DNA of 64,000 nucleotides from Prinia subflava (GCF_021018805.1 NC_086259.1:9972501-10036500); one strand, 5' to 3'; positions 11,961 to 24,898 are shown, numbered from the stretch's first letter. A program made the numbers and translations. The notes: a model not told the origin generated them from the letters alone.

Positions 11961-14059
11961 GTGATCAACAGCAAATATTTTTGCCTCTTTTGGACTGGAT
12001 TCTATAAACACCAATACCATTTGCTCACCAAGACTGAGGACTCTTCAAACTCCAGCTTGCAGCACCAATAGAAATAAATATATTCATTGTTAAACTTGAC
12101 CTTATAAACACGTGCAAGAGCTCAACGTTTATCTCAATACATCATGAACACTGTCCAGTGTTCACTGTCCACTGTCCAAAAATATTGTCCAGATTAATCT
12201 GTTGCTAATTCCAGAGAAAATCAAGACCAGCACACTGAAGCCGATGGAGATGTTACCCCTAACTATGTCTCTGAATTTGCTTACAGCTTCATTCTGTGGC
12301 TTTTGCACATTGATAATGCTGCAATGAGGATTTCAGGACACTAAAACAGAAAAAAGAAGGATGGCAGCTATGGGACTCCACATCCCTTAAAAAACAGTTC
12401 TCTGTATTATCTTTGACAAAAGAAGAATCCCAATTCAAAATAAAATGAACATATACAATATATTTTAATGATATTTGCGGAATCCTGATCTACAACTTTT
12501 GTAAGCCATCAAGGACTGAAATATTGCTGTTGGGGGAAAAGTTCTAAAATATAAAAAAGGTTTAAAAAATAGGAAAAGTTTATAACAAATATAAAAATGG
12601 AGGGTTTTTTTATTTTAAATACATCAGCATCATGCTGCATGTTCTATTCAGAACAGACTGTTTCCCTAACCATGGAAATGGTTACTGTAATTGTACTCCT
12701 GAGTAAGAATGAGCCTCTGCAGGAGCTGACCCATGAAGATCTGCAGAATACTTGAGGGCAGCAAGAGTGTAAACTTATGTTGTTGTAAACATAGCCCTTA
12801 ATCCATCAAAAGGAAAACATATGGATTCCATCTTTATTTATTTCTACAACAAGTCAGAGTCATCATGACATCTTTAAATACTTTGAATATTAGCGTGCTG
12901 ACTTATGAACTAAAAAAGGCAAAGCTTGACTCCATTAAAAGAAAGAGCCTCTTTTTTTGGCTTATAGCTCAACAAAAAGCAGAGCTTTCTAAACACTGCA
13001 TTAAAATTAATAAAGCTGTTTTGAGAAGTCCTGTATTTCAATATTATTACAGCTGCAATAATTAAGAATTTGGCTACAACTTTGAGTCATGAAAATCCAT
13101 CAATCTACATAGATTTCATTTAGTAAAGCTGCTATATATATGCAAATTCTTTTAAAGTTTGTCCAATGGAAAAAAAGCCACTTGGTTAAATCATATGGAT
13201 GAAGCACTAATGAACACACACAACAAAGAGAAAAAGCCCTCAGTAGATGATACTGACGATATTTTATCCAATAAATATACAATATGACTACTGAAGGTGA
13301 GGATAAAAGAGATTTAACATGGATAATTTACTATAAAGGAAAATATGAACTGGCCATTTACCAAGAGTATCATTCTTTCTGAAATGTAATAGTGCATATC
13401 TGTTGTGACCAGTTGCTGGTAATGTCAGCAGTTTGCTGACTGTTTTATGCCATTATAATCAGAGATGTCACAAGTCTACCTTGGCCCTGCCTTGGCCAAG
13501 ATTCTGCTCCCTCTTTCTTACACCATCACTCTTATCCCTGGGGCTGCACAGTGTGTCAGTTCTAGCAATTCAAATGGATAAAATACAAGCATTTTTAAAA
13601 AACCACAAACAAACAAACAAAAATGTTTTTGTCTATCTCAGCTTCCCAAATCATATTACTGTCTTTAAGGGCAGCAAATGTAAGGATAGGAGGAGGGCAG
13701 GACCATGAACTATATATCTGTAGAATTGTACCCTAAAGATTCAATCATAAATCAACCCATGTGTCTGTGTACTTGGAAAAGAGGCAGAACATTCTGAGTA
13801 GAAGTAACACCAATGTCTTTCTGATGGCCCTAGAAATGAGATCTGTGCCCACTGGCAAATATGAGGGAGAAGGGAGGGAATTCTAATGTGTTAGGCAATG
13901 GAGATGGACCAGTGTGTGTCTGTCGGGAGTTTATTTGCTCATATATCCAAGGCAAATAAATATGTATCCAACGTGAAGAGAGAAAACTGAGAAACAACAC
14001 TAAGATTATTAAACCTTAATATGATATTGAACATCAGGTCATAAAGAGAAGTATGTAAA
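11961..14059. other. AT-rich unique non-coding sequence
   Basis: No gene is supported. Frames of 60 to 91 codons (12865, 13100 minus, 13433) look random. CACTGTCC occurs three times within 12149-12177, beside a 6-bp hairpin AACACT-GTCC-AGTGTT. A short (AAAC)-type run lies at about 13597-13625. Confidence 0.45.
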
Positions 14060-14329
14060 TACAAAAACAAAAACAAAAACCCAACAACATAAACAAACAC
14101 GCTCCCCCCAAAAACAACTACAACAACAAAACAACAAAACAAAAAAACCAAAACCAACCAACCAAAAAAATCCAAAACCAAACCAAAACAAAACAAAAAC
14201 CAAACCAAACAAACAACACCAAAAAAAAAAAAAAAAAAAACCAAACCAAACCAAAACAAACAAACAAAAAAAAAACCACCACACCCAAAACAACAACAAC
14301 AAAAACCCCCACCAAAGCCCCCACCACAA
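14060..14329. repeat. A/C-only low-complexity block, about 270 bp
   Basis: For roughly 270 bases the plus strand holds almost only A and C. It mixes AAAAC, AAC, AACC and CCAA units, a run of about 20 A near 14222-14240 and C-rich words at both ends. Only a handful of G or T bases interrupt it. The minus strand is therefore G/T-only, which produces three overlapping frames of 104 to 117 codons made of Phe, Trp, Leu, Val, Cys and Gly. These are artefacts. The tract may be expanded tail sequence of a lost retroelement or a self-expanded simple repeat. Confidence 0.85.
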
Positions 14330-14560
14330 TTTTACACTGTCTGTGCAGAAATTCCCAGTGTGGGGCAGTGAGCCTCTGGCCAGAGTCAGCATGGCTGGGA
14401 GACAATCCCACCCTGAGCTCTGTGTCCAGCACCTGTCACCTCACCGTGAGAGACACTGGGAGAAAAGATGGGAATGAAGGGAACAGCAGGGAAAGTTGTT
14501 CAGTGAAGGGAAAGAGATTTAAGAGGAAAGATTTAAAAGAGGTAACAGACTGGCCAAATG
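14330..14560. other. GC-rich patch next to A/C block
   Basis: Directly after the A/C block the sequence becomes GC-rich to about 14470 (words such as CAGTGTGGGGCAGTG and CATGGCTGGG), then purine-rich. A 66-codon plus frame (14368-14568) has no recognisable motif. The same order, A/C tract followed by GC-rich patch, recurs at 24899-25400. Confidence 0.35.
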
Positions 14561-15344
14561 ATGACTAGGTAGGGGATGCGAGGAATGGTAGCAGTCTATA
14601 AATATTTCAAGATATAAACACCCAAATTATCTAATGATGTTCATGGACTATAACTAGGAGTTAGAAGATTAATTTAAGAAAGGAAAAATGTAGGTTAAAT
14701 ATCAAGGAAAACCTCTTAAAACTTCAGATGCCTGGAACTAGCTGAAGAAAGGAAATGATGTGTAGATCCTCTCTAGTATTCAGCAAATTTTGTAACAAAA
14801 TGAAATAATGCACTAGCAAGTGTACCATGGAGAAAATGCTTGCATTTACATGGTATTAATATTACATAATTAAAATATTTCTATAGGTTAATAATTTTTA
14901 CATAGTAGAACTGTTTGAAGGTTTAATTGTCATTCCTGTAAAGGTGATGACTAAATAGATATCAGAAAAAGATTGTGGCATTATCTAGTCTACTGTTCAA
15001 AGTTACAGCTCTTAAAATTCTTCTCTATTTTCCTCATTATGACTAATTCAAACAAACTTTTTTATTTATATTGATATAAATTTCCTTTATAAAATTTCTG
15101 GTGTGGTTTTTTTTTACATAGAAAATTTATAATTAAAAAAAAAGTCTTTGAAAAGTCTGTTTCCCTAGAGTTATATGGATTATTAAAACAAGTAAAATCC
15201 AATCTCCCTTAAAAACCTGGTAAAAAAACTCTTTTTACCAGTTTTAATAGAAAGTGTTGTTTAAATCCTGCTTTAAACCATAAAAAGTCCCAGTTTAGTA
15301 ATAAATCCTCTAATCTTAAACTGGCTTATATGACATATCTAAAT
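14561..15344. other. AT-rich unique non-coding sequence
   Basis: No open frame, RNA gene or clear repeat is supported. The final part before the microsatellite is rich in A and T runs. Confidence 0.45.
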
Positions 15345-15538
15345 AGATGATATAGATATAGATATAGATATAGATATAGATGATAGATATAGATATAGAT
15401 ATAGATATAGATATAGATATAGATATAGATATAGATATAGATATAGATGATATAGATAGATATAGATATAGATATAGATATAGATATAGATATAGATATA
15501 GATAGATATAGATATAGATAGATATAGATATAGATATG
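15345..15538. repeat. GATATA hexanucleotide microsatellite
   Basis: About 194 bp of tandem AGATAT units on the plus strand, roughly 31 units, broken by several units that lose or gain a GATA (for example near 15380, 15448, 15503 and 15518). The interruptions split the array into pure blocks. The minus-strand frame of 69 codons through it reads as alternating Tyr-Ile and Tyr-Leu-Ser-Ile and is not a gene. An array of this length and purity is likely to vary between individuals. A short (AT)n run follows at about 15548-15557. Confidence 0.95.
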
Positions 15539-16060
15539 TACTTAACATATATATATACTATTATCTAAGTAACGGTATTTAAGATTTAAATATTTATTTT
15601 TCTTGATTAAAAACACCAGAAAAAAAAATACACCATTCCCTTAAATTCAGTTTTAAGTTTTCTGGTCAAATTTCACATACTTCTTATTAAGGTTTTTATT
15701 CATCATCACATGATAAATTTATTAGTTATAACCCATGATACCAATTAAAAGTGAGTCAACATAATAGGAGATATGTATAAAATTTGTAAATGTGAGCAGT
15801 AGCACTACAGAAAGAGCTACTACGTTCAGCTACTACTAATTTCATCCTCAAGAATAAAATATTATTTACCTTTCTCTGCATGTCTGGTTACTCAAATCAA
15901 GTTGATAAAAGTGCTTAAGTTGTCTAAGACATTATTATGATTATATTACTAAGATGAATGAAGGATGGCTGCATGTGTGGATATGAGTGTGCACGTGTAG
16001 CTACTAGGAAAAAACTAGAGAGACTTGAGAGGAGAACTTTCTGAGAATATTTTCCTGTGT
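15539..16060. other. AT-rich unique non-coding sequence
   Basis: No feature is supported apart from the short AT run adjoining the microsatellite. An 88-codon minus frame (15924-16190) extends into the next GC patch and has no recognisable domain. Confidence 0.4.
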
Positions 16061-16265
16061 GCTTTCTTAGGGCCCAGTCCAACCCAAACGAGGCTCTGTG
16101 GGTGTTGGCCATGGGAAGCTCAGGAAAGTTCCAGTGTGAGGAATTCCAAGCAAATTCCTGTGACACAGCCTGCCTGTGCTGGGCAGCCACAGGGGAGGGA
16201 GCTCCTTCAGCCAGCTGGGTGCTGAGACAGAGTTCTGACAGCAGCAGATCTAACCTGAGCTGAGA
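16061..16265. other. GC-rich patch, no gene
   Basis: A short GC-rich segment with overlapping open frames on both strands (16025-16225 and 16057-16263 plus; 15924-16190 minus). Several frames being open together argues against a coding exon. No repeat family was recognised. Confidence 0.35.
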
Positions 16266-17455
16266 AAAGTCACCAGGCTCTTTAGAAAGGCCACACGTTG
16301 TTTTATTTGTTGCTCAGGCTCTGATGGTTTCACTGGGAATCCTTTTAAGCAGCTTGAAATTTAGTTTTTCTGTGTGAAATGTGCGGAGGAACTGTGAAAT
16401 GTGGTTTTCCAACTTGGCAACAACAAGAGAAAAGCTGATGTCAGAAGAACCTTCAAAAAAGCTGCTCTCAGGAGAAAGGCTCAGAAGCTACAGAATTCCT
16501 AGACACATCATTTCCTAGAAGAAATATAGAGCAGCCTTGGTGTATGTGCACACATGTACACAAATGTATGACAAAGAGATCACAGATTATATTTAAAATG
16601 TTATTAAGTGCTGTCATGTGCATGAATAGGATTTTGTGTTTTATGAGAGGTGAGCAGTCATTTGGACAATGAGAATGATTTAATATAACAATGAATTCAT
16701 TAGTATAATATCCTGTGATATAAATGAATGTCCCTTTTGTTCATATAGCAAATACATTTTTCCTGAAATTATAATAGTATAATTTAGGTTATAATGTGAA
16801 TGTGGTATAACATTGCAGACATCACCAGAGTCCCATTCACATATATTGCATATTTTTATTCAAATAAGAGCACTTAGCACAAACCCTAATATTCTGTTAC
16901 TAACCTTTAGAATTAATTGTCCTCCACAAGTGATTTGAAGTTGAAATATAACATGATACACATCTAAAATAAATATTTTAGCAGTTCTGTGGTAATGACT
17001 TCAGTTAAAATGCAGTTAATAATTTGCCATACCCTCTGGCTTACAGTCTGATCTCCCATATGTTTCAGGTTGTCTCTCCTACAGGACAAAGCACATAACC
17101 CTTCCTCAGCCCCGGTTGGAGGCCTCAGTGAATCACTGTTTTCTACCACAGTAGATGTGTGAAATTCAGTTCCTCAGTCTCCTAAAATCCCTTATCAGCA
17201 GTCTGATATGTGGTGGGTGTTATCTGCTGTTGTAGAGAAGAAAGGCACAGATATCTGAAATCCAAGAAGGATCAAAACAGGAGAGCCTGTGAGAATTTTA
17301 CCTAACACCAAGAATGTTAGGTATAGAGAAGACAAAAATTACGAACATAAATAATGTTTCCTTATAAAAACCATGTGATTGTTTGCATCGCTGTTTCAAT
17401 AATATTTCTTCTTTACTCTGATTTTACTTTACTAAACTGAAATATTAGTACTTTC
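16266..17455. other. AT-rich unique non-coding sequence
   Basis: No gene or repeat is supported. A 61-codon minus frame (16964-17149) looks random. Confidence 0.45.
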
Positions 17456-18400
17456 TAGTCTTTTTCATTCCACAATTATTGCAGCTCAATTATGCTCTTG
17501 CATGTGTCAGGTACAGTGCAGTCTAATTTAATCTTCATTACACATTGCCATATTGCAATTATACATGCTATCAGAGTGTTAACACATATTTAAACCTGTT
17601 ATTCCTTTGTCACTGATTTACAAAGAGGTACCTGAAAAGAAGCAGATGTCATAATTACGTGCTTATGCAGCTCATTTTATACTCAGTCTCAACGTAAATT
17701 GCAGATGAGCAAGGCATGTCCTGAAATTAATGTAGTGATAGTACACTAATGCTGTGATTCATTATGGTTTGTCAATGTGCTGCACTTCTGGAATGTGTGA
17801 TAAAATTATATTAATACTGCACGGTAATGAGATTAATGAATTTGTACATGGGGAAGAATAATGGTTCCCTTTGTTAGACTATTGAAAAAATAACATATAG
17901 GTAATTAAAAAGAATTAGTCAAACTCCATACAACCCCATTTATATTAAATTAATTTGTCTGGCTTCATTTCTAATAATTGATCACTCTCTGTAAATTATA
18001 CAGCAATCTTCAACCATATGAACTACTACTGTAGGAGGAGAGTTTCCAGAGTATTAGGAACCATCAAGGTGGTCCCTGTGGGTTCATATTAATTAAGGTT
18101 TAACAGTTTGGAAAATTGTAGCAATATTTTATGATTCATGTAATTAAACTCTGTAACAAAACGTCACAACCACTAGTTATATCTGTGCCTATGATTTATA
18201 TCTTACCCTTTTTTCAAAGGAAGCAGAAGTAATGAAATATTCTTAAACACACAATCAAAGGAAAAATGTACTGGTTGTTTGTAGTGTTGCTAACTAATCA
18301 CATTAGCATTTCATTGCCTCTACTTCAGGCACTAATGGCCACCATCAGACAGTGCAAATTAGATTAATTTAATATTCAACATCATAAGCTTTTTCAATAA
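17456..18400. promoter_or_regulatory. Enhancer-like (conserved non-coding type) block
   Basis: Nearly 1 kb without simple repeats, dense in AT-rich homeodomain cores (TAATTA, ATTAAT, TTAATT), TGTCA and ACAAT words and CATTAGCATTTC-like segments, notably at 17480-17590, 17750-17880 and 18290-18400. Such texture is typical of deeply conserved developmental enhancers in vertebrate gene deserts. Conservation cannot be seen from one sequence, so this is an inference. Confidence 0.3.
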
Positions 18401-19580
18401 AGTCTTGATTCTGATCTCTGACTCGTTTTTCTCCTCTGTAATTCCACTTGTTTCAATTGAATTTTCTCCTCTTTTCCATACCAACAGAGCAGAATCTAAC
18501 CCCTTCCTCCTCTGGTTCTCTGAAACAGTTAATATTTGCTAGCAAAAGCTACTTCTGTAAATTTGAAGTCACAGATCTTCTAAACAAAACAGAACTGCAG
18601 TCTAATGTGACCGAGGCTGAATTTGAGAGACTCACTGCATAAAATTGAAAGACTCTGTTTGAAAATCGATTGTCTTGTGTAAAATATTCTTGCATAATCT
18701 GTCATATTCAGTCATTTAGGCAATTAATGTTCTCGAGGTATTGCTTTTATTTGCTTGCTGCTGAAGTTTTCTCGCTTTTAAGTTGTTGTTCCTAAATATT
18801 AGCACTGAAAAAAAACTTTTAAAGTGAAATTTTGTTGCCAAAAAAAGGTGAAGAATTTGCAAGAAAGCTTTGATTTTGACTGATTTCTTGAATCTGAAGA
18901 GCATATTCTAAAAGACATCTAAAATTGTTAGCCCTTTCAGTGCACAAATCACCTCCTTTTTCATTTAATGATATCCTGTGGTACACTGGTTCTCAGATGC
19001 CCAAAAACTACAACATCTGTCCTGCTGTGTGTCACCTGCAATTGATGGCACATCCTGCTCAGTGTGGCTCCAAGATTGATAGGAGATGGTGGATCAATCA
19101 AGCTGGGAGATGCCTAAATTCTATAAATTACCCATAATAAAGACAGTTCTATCAAATCAGATACCAGCTTTGAGACTAATACAAATGCAGGAATCATGAA
19201 TGAAAAAAAACCCACAGCTTTCAAGGTTATACTTATTTCTATACCCAAATTTAAGTTAGAAAGCAAAACTTTGTCTTTAAATAACTATTTGGTTGTTGGG
19301 TTTTTTCCCCAAATTCTAAAAATCTCCCCTAAAAAAGCTTTTACCTTTTCTTTTCCAGGCTGAGGGGGACGTCACAGCTATCTCAGCTTGTGGGCTGGGG
19401 CTTGTGTAGGGAGTGCACATGGCTCACATTGTGTCCTACGTACTCTGATGTGTTTTGGGGATTAAAGGATTAAAAGGATTCTTCTGCTTCTACAACAACA
19501 CAAAATTTGGTTTTCTGGTAGAAATAGTATCTGTTCTCAATGATCTTTGGTCTCAGATATCACAGTAATGGGCATCAAAT
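18401..19580. other. AT-rich unique sequence with one acceptor-like site
   Basis: No gene is supported. A pyrimidine-rich tract ending in AG at 18486-18487 is followed by 51 open codons to TAA at 18640-18642 (see findings). Frames at 18716 (minus) and 18925 are chance-length. AAAGGATT occurs twice in tandem near 19465. Confidence 0.4.
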
Positions 19581-19920
19581 AACTACCAGAGAAGAGCCCT
19601 GGTTAGTGCAAATGAGCAACAAATGTAAGGCTGGGAGTGAGTCCATCTCATTGACCTGCAGGCCTGGCTCGACTCTGACTGTAAAAGGGCATTTTGCACC
19701 AAGCAGCCCCTGAGAGTCTCTGGATGAGAGAGGGCAGCACATGTGTTAGGGACATTGGCTCCATTCTGCAAGGTGACAGAAACCCCACAATTCCTCTCTG
19801 TGCGTTTTGAGCCGAAATGGGGAGGGAGTCCCCAGAAATGGTGTGTCATTCCCTGCTGTCTCTGCCAAAAGCCTGCTTCCTGTCAGGAAAATCAAAGCGA
19901 CTGCCTCTCCAAACTTGCCA
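19581..19920. other. GC-rich patch, no gene
   Basis: Moderately GC-rich sequence with overlapping frames of 63 to 88 codons on both strands (19583-19849 and 19746-19946 minus; 19743-19934 plus). No domain is recognisable. It is called a compositional patch only. Confidence 0.35.
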
Positions 19921-20760
19921 GTTGCTATCTTTAAAACGAACAGCATTCTTATTCCATCTTTGAATTCTTTATCTTACTAATTTTTCCTACCCACTCTGTC
20001 ACTGAAAAGTGAGTTTCCAGTTCAGGTGTAGGCACCCCTGAAATCTGTTTTAGCCAAGTAAACAGAAATATACACCATAATTACAAGGAGAAAAATTACT
20101 CTGTTGGTATTCACATTCCAGCTTTAATTTTTCTGAGTTGTTGGCTTTTCCCCTCTGTATAATTATGCTGTCTTTTTCCTGGAAGTAAAATTTAGCCTAG
20201 GGTTTATAGGTGCAACAGATAGCAATTCTATCCTAATCTAGTTATGACAGATTTAATATTAATGGGACTAAGAGGAAAATCAGTTTCCTGACAAATGATG
20301 ATAAAGTGAAATCTTTAAGCAATAATAAAAATCAACATGCCATATCACATCACCAGTCATTCAAAAGTGACAAGCAGAAACAATCTGCTGAGACAACATC
20401 CAGCCACAAGCATAATCACATTTATGATTTAATTCCCATTTAACATCAATCACATCAAATTAATAACCACTCTCAAAGAAAATTAAATCCTAAGTGTATT
20501 TTTCCTTTAAAGTGTTATGATCAGAGAAGAAAGTCCTAATTAAATCTTAAACCAACTACATGTTTTATACATGTGACACCTGTAACTTGGCCAACATTGT
20601 GAATTGGCCCCATGTGGATTTTCATCATAAAAGAAGCTGACAATCCCTTCTAGCAGCTGCCATAAGTTTGATTAACGTGCAGCATATCCTTTTGTGAAAG
20701 TTCTTGTAAAGATTTTCCATTACTTTAATGACTGTGAAGCCATTTTGATTTAGGAAAATA
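19921..20760. promoter_or_regulatory. Enhancer-like block
   Basis: The part from 20280 to 20760 is free of simple repeats and rich in homeodomain, SOX and TGACA-type words (ATCACATCAAATTAATAACC, GATTAACGTGCAG, CATTTTGATTTAGG). It reads like conserved non-coding DNA. The part from 19921 to 20280 is ordinary AT-rich sequence. Confidence 0.25.
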
Positions 20761-20782
20761 CCAGGCTGTGATGATTAGTGTT

Positions 20783-20802
20783 CGACGTGCGACTCGGAGA
20801 CG
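20783..20802. other. Isolated CpG cluster
   Basis: Five CpG dinucleotides fall within 20 bases (at 20783, 20786, 20790, 20795 and 20801) in a region where CpG is otherwise rare. It is far too short for a CpG island. It sits at the edge of an enhancer-like block, so persistent non-methylation of a regulatory element is one explanation. Confidence 0.5.
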
Positions 20803-20830
20803 AAGCTACAGCCAATGTTTACTCTGCTCT

Positions 20831-23800
20831 TCCTATGAGTAGAGTGTTTGTCAACACCAGACATCCTGCTCCTACCTTATTTCATCTTCCCAAGTGAATT
20901 ATTCAACTGGCAAGGGCAGTATAAAAATATTTTTTCTAAGTTACTGTTGTGGTTTATCCCCAGCCAGTCACGAAGTCCCACACAGGTGGTCATTGCCTTA
21001 CTTAGAGCATTCTGTGATTAGGATACACAGAAATTCTGCATATAATAAAAGAGAATTTAAACTTTTAAACTTTATGCAGCTCCCAAGCACTTCGATGTCT
21101 GAGAGTGGCATATGAATGCAGCTCCTCATTTTCATCTGTAAAAGTGAGTCTGGACACCTCAGGCCATAACTGGGTACCCAAACTGTCCTTCAGTCCTTAA
21201 GCAGGCTCTGCTGGAAACATCCATAAATGAACTAATGCCAGGATTCTGCCTTTCCCTAGGTTTTTGATATGTCTCCTGTTTCCCAGATAGCAGAGGATTT
21301 GGTTATGTGACAGAAAAGCTCACCATCACTCTTCCAGGTGATTGTGCCTTATAGAGACAGGAGACACAAATTTAAATATACAGCAATTGAAAACATAGAA
21401 GTTTAGGAAAAAATAAAATAATGCATATTAAGTACTGAAGATGCTCTTGGTGTTCATGCCAGCCCTTGTTACTTTTTTAATTTCAAACAATGTTCAACCC
21501 ATTTAAAGTTTTCTAGTGCAAAACATAGGTTGGTGTTCTTGTACTTCTTACCTGTCATGGCAATATAGTTCTTTATTTAAAGATGAAATAGCAGATGCAT
21601 TTCTCTTCCATATGAAATCTTTTCCCTTCTCATTCATGAAAAAAGAAAAATTGGACAAAAAAAAGTATTTTGCAAAGAATGAATAAACTGCAATAGTTAG
21701 CAAGTGCTTTTCTGCATTCCTTTAAAAAGGTTCAGCAAGGGAATATAGTTTGCTTCAGGGCCACAGATTCTGACCTAGGTCAAGCAAAATCAGTCATGCT
21801 AAACCAAGTAACATACAACATATCCTTAAAACTAGTGTTTGCAAATCACAGTGCTATGATGACAACCCATTCCTCCTTGTCTATTTAATTATAACATTAT
21901 AGAATCTTATAACATGCAAGTCTGTTATTATAGATACTGCTTAAATATTCAGGGCTAAGTAAAGATGTGAAGACACCTTTTTGAGACACAATATTGGCAA
22001 ACACTTTCTTTTATGCCTTACAGCAAGAAAAACAGTCTTGCTGCAGCTGTTGTGTTTATTATAAAATTCATGCTATAAAAGTGTTACCTGAACACAAATT
22101 AAAGTATTTTTATTTGAACCCCCCAAACTGAGGGGCATATTTCCTCACATGATTAGAGATCTCCAAGGCCTACTGTAGATATCTGGCATAAATTGGTTAA
22201 TTCATTCTCACTTAAAAGCTTCCTCAAGTGTCAAGTCTAGATTTTAATGCACTTTGTCACTGAAGGTGAGCTTGTGAGTCCCTTCAGTGCACCAGGGAAC
22301 AGCTACTCACATGTGCAGTTCCAGAGTCCTCCCAGGCACTGGCACAGAATGGCTGCACCAAGTAATGATAGATCCCTCACAGACTTCTCAACAGCTAGTC
22401 ACAGCATGAAAACTACTCAGCACAAAAAAAAGTTTCACATTCTGGTCATAGATACAACTGTATAGTATATTTTTTTTTTTCATTTGAACTAATAAGGTGT
22501 TTCTATGCATAGCTGGGATTCAAAAATATGCCATTGTGCATTTGTGTGCTTATGTATGCATCTGCCTTCCCACATGTCTGCACAGATTGAAACAGAATCA
22601 GGAAGATTGGTGAAGATCCTGATCTATGAGTAATAAATCATTACCCATATAGAAATAGATGTTACTGGATCCCTATGAGTGCACAGATTTGCTGTCTCAT
22701 AGGAAAATCTCAAGTCTCTCAAGTGAAATGAATTCTGTATTCACAGCTTGGGGGGAACAGCCCTCCTCTGGGTCCAGTACAGCAGGTTAATTTGCTCTGC
22801 CAGAAGCTTTATTATGTAATGCACTAAGCTTTGCATCTTGCAAATTATTTCATCAGTCTTTGATCTATACATACATTTTGTCTAAACTAGATTTGAATAA
22901 AATGCTTATGAGTAACCATACAAACAAGGAAGGTCCTTCTGCATCCTACAGGTTGTGTAACTACCAACAAAAACCAGATTAATGAATCTTCTCCTTGTGC
23001 CTTTCCACTTTTCAATTTTTCTCTTCTTTCTTAACTAAAGTTCATTTATTTTTGAGCTCAGCTTGCCCAGCCCTCGTGTGAGCTGGCAGCAAGGAGTGTT
23101 AACCAAAGTCTCCGAAGGGGTGGATCGGCACTTCCTCCCAGAGTTAAACGCAGGAAACCAGTCACATAAGCAGGAGGTTTGAGAGTATTAGCAGTGGTTT
23201 TAGGGGAAATTAATCTTGTTCCAAGGAGTAAATCTACATGGTGAAAGCTGGATCAAAATAAAACACTGTACTTACAGTGCAAGCTGGACAACTTGTACTA
23301 CCAGAGCAACTTCTCAGGGCTGTCTGGAGTTTCACACAGATGAAACCTTTAAGCCACCAATACCCAAATAATCCATCAGAATTCTTGTCATCTCCTTTCT
23401 CCTTTTATTCTATTGCTAAATAACAATGTTCTAATCTAAGATGCACACAGATATGGTATATTCTGTTTTATCAAAGATATGCTTAACCTGCCAATATGTA
23501 CTAAACACCCAAAGTTTTGGACCACTTTGAGCCTGCTGATCCTCTTGACTAACCAAGAACATACTTTATAAATAATCTTTCCATTTATTTTCTGAATTGG
23601 TTTTGTTTGTGTCTTGTTTTAGAGATTAAAATTTGTTACAAGATCACTTTCATCAAAGATTGGAACCGTAGAGATCACCTCATCAGATTTATATTAATGT
23701 TGCAATGGCAGGCATTTACAAATTTTCAAAAATTGAATGAAGAAGGGTAATTTAATGGGTAAAATTAATAACTTGTCTGCTGAGCAACTTTCATTAGATG

Positions 23801-24898
23801 TCCCTTTGCTAACTGTACACAAGAAGCTTTGGGGGTCACCTCCATTGCGAGAACAGCAGTTAAAGATTTATATTTAATTCCTGCAGGATGCCTACCCCTG
23901 GCCATTTATTTCCATCAGGTAAAACCTGGTTTGGAGGCAGTTATCTGTGCCCTGGCCATTGCATCTTGCTCCTATGTTCTCCCCATTTAGAAGGGTGTCA
24001 CTGATACTTGCCACATGCTCTGCTCTCCCATGGGTAGCTCTGGAGCATCTGATGAAAGAGCAGGGAAGACTTTTGAATGAGTACTTGGTAGTTAGGTGCT
24101 CAGCATGTATGGACTGCTAGCAATTTCCCTGCCAAAATTATGCTTAAAACAGATGATGAAAAATGTTGTCCCAACTGAATGACTTTGTTTTAAAGACATG
24201 TGGAGACAAGACAAACCATAGTCAACTTTTAATCCTGCCTTTCATAAATAAATATAAAGAAAAATTATTGCAGAAAAATTTAGAAAATTATTCATCTTTG
24301 AACACAAGCCTAATTACAAATGAACATCAGCTATAGGCTATCAACTAATGCTGTTTATTACATTGATTATAACAGGGAATCCCTAGGGTTAGTTGATGAA
24401 ATAAAGATTTAATCTGAGGGTAAAGCACAACAACAAAAATGTAGCTAATTGTAAACAATAGTATTCCAAGTCCAGCTGAGTCCATCAATATGAAAACAGA
24501 AGTTAACCTCATCCTTTCACTACTATAAACATATTAGATGCTATTTATTGTGATTACATGTGTGTGGCCTGTTACAGCCTAAATAGGAACATTTTCGTGA
24601 CTGAAAGACATAAACATCAGATAAGTAACATCATTATTCCCATTTGAAGGATATAAAACCTAAATATTAATTTTAATAGTAACATTAGCAAATTGGGAAA
24701 TCATCTACACCAAAATCGTGGCAAAAAATATCCATTGCTAATGAAATATTTCAGTTCCAAGAAGATTAAAAGTACAGGTGGGAATCAGCAGGAGTTTATA
24801 TGCTGTCCTGACACACGTCATAAACTGATTTCATACAAAAAAAGAACAGAGATTTTCCACCAAAGCAGAATGAGTCACAGTAATGGGAATTAAGTTAA
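20831..24898. other. AT-rich unique non-coding sequence
   Basis: No gene is supported; frames at 20894, 22247 and 24693 are 66 to 73 codons with no recognisable motif. The stretch at 23820-23960 is a little more GC-rich. The part at 24180-24640 has enhancer-like texture, with many ATTAC, TAATT and TTATAA words and no simple repeats. Confidence 0.45.

Noticed and set aside
13939..14432. Three minus frames of 104 to 117 codons rich in Phe, Trp, Leu, Val and Gly
   Set aside because: They translate the G/T-only strand of the A/C block, which cannot form stops in most phases. They look like membrane proteins only because of composition.
15339..15548. 69-codon minus frame of Tyr-Ile and Leu-Ser repeats
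   Set aside because: It is the translated GATATA microsatellite.
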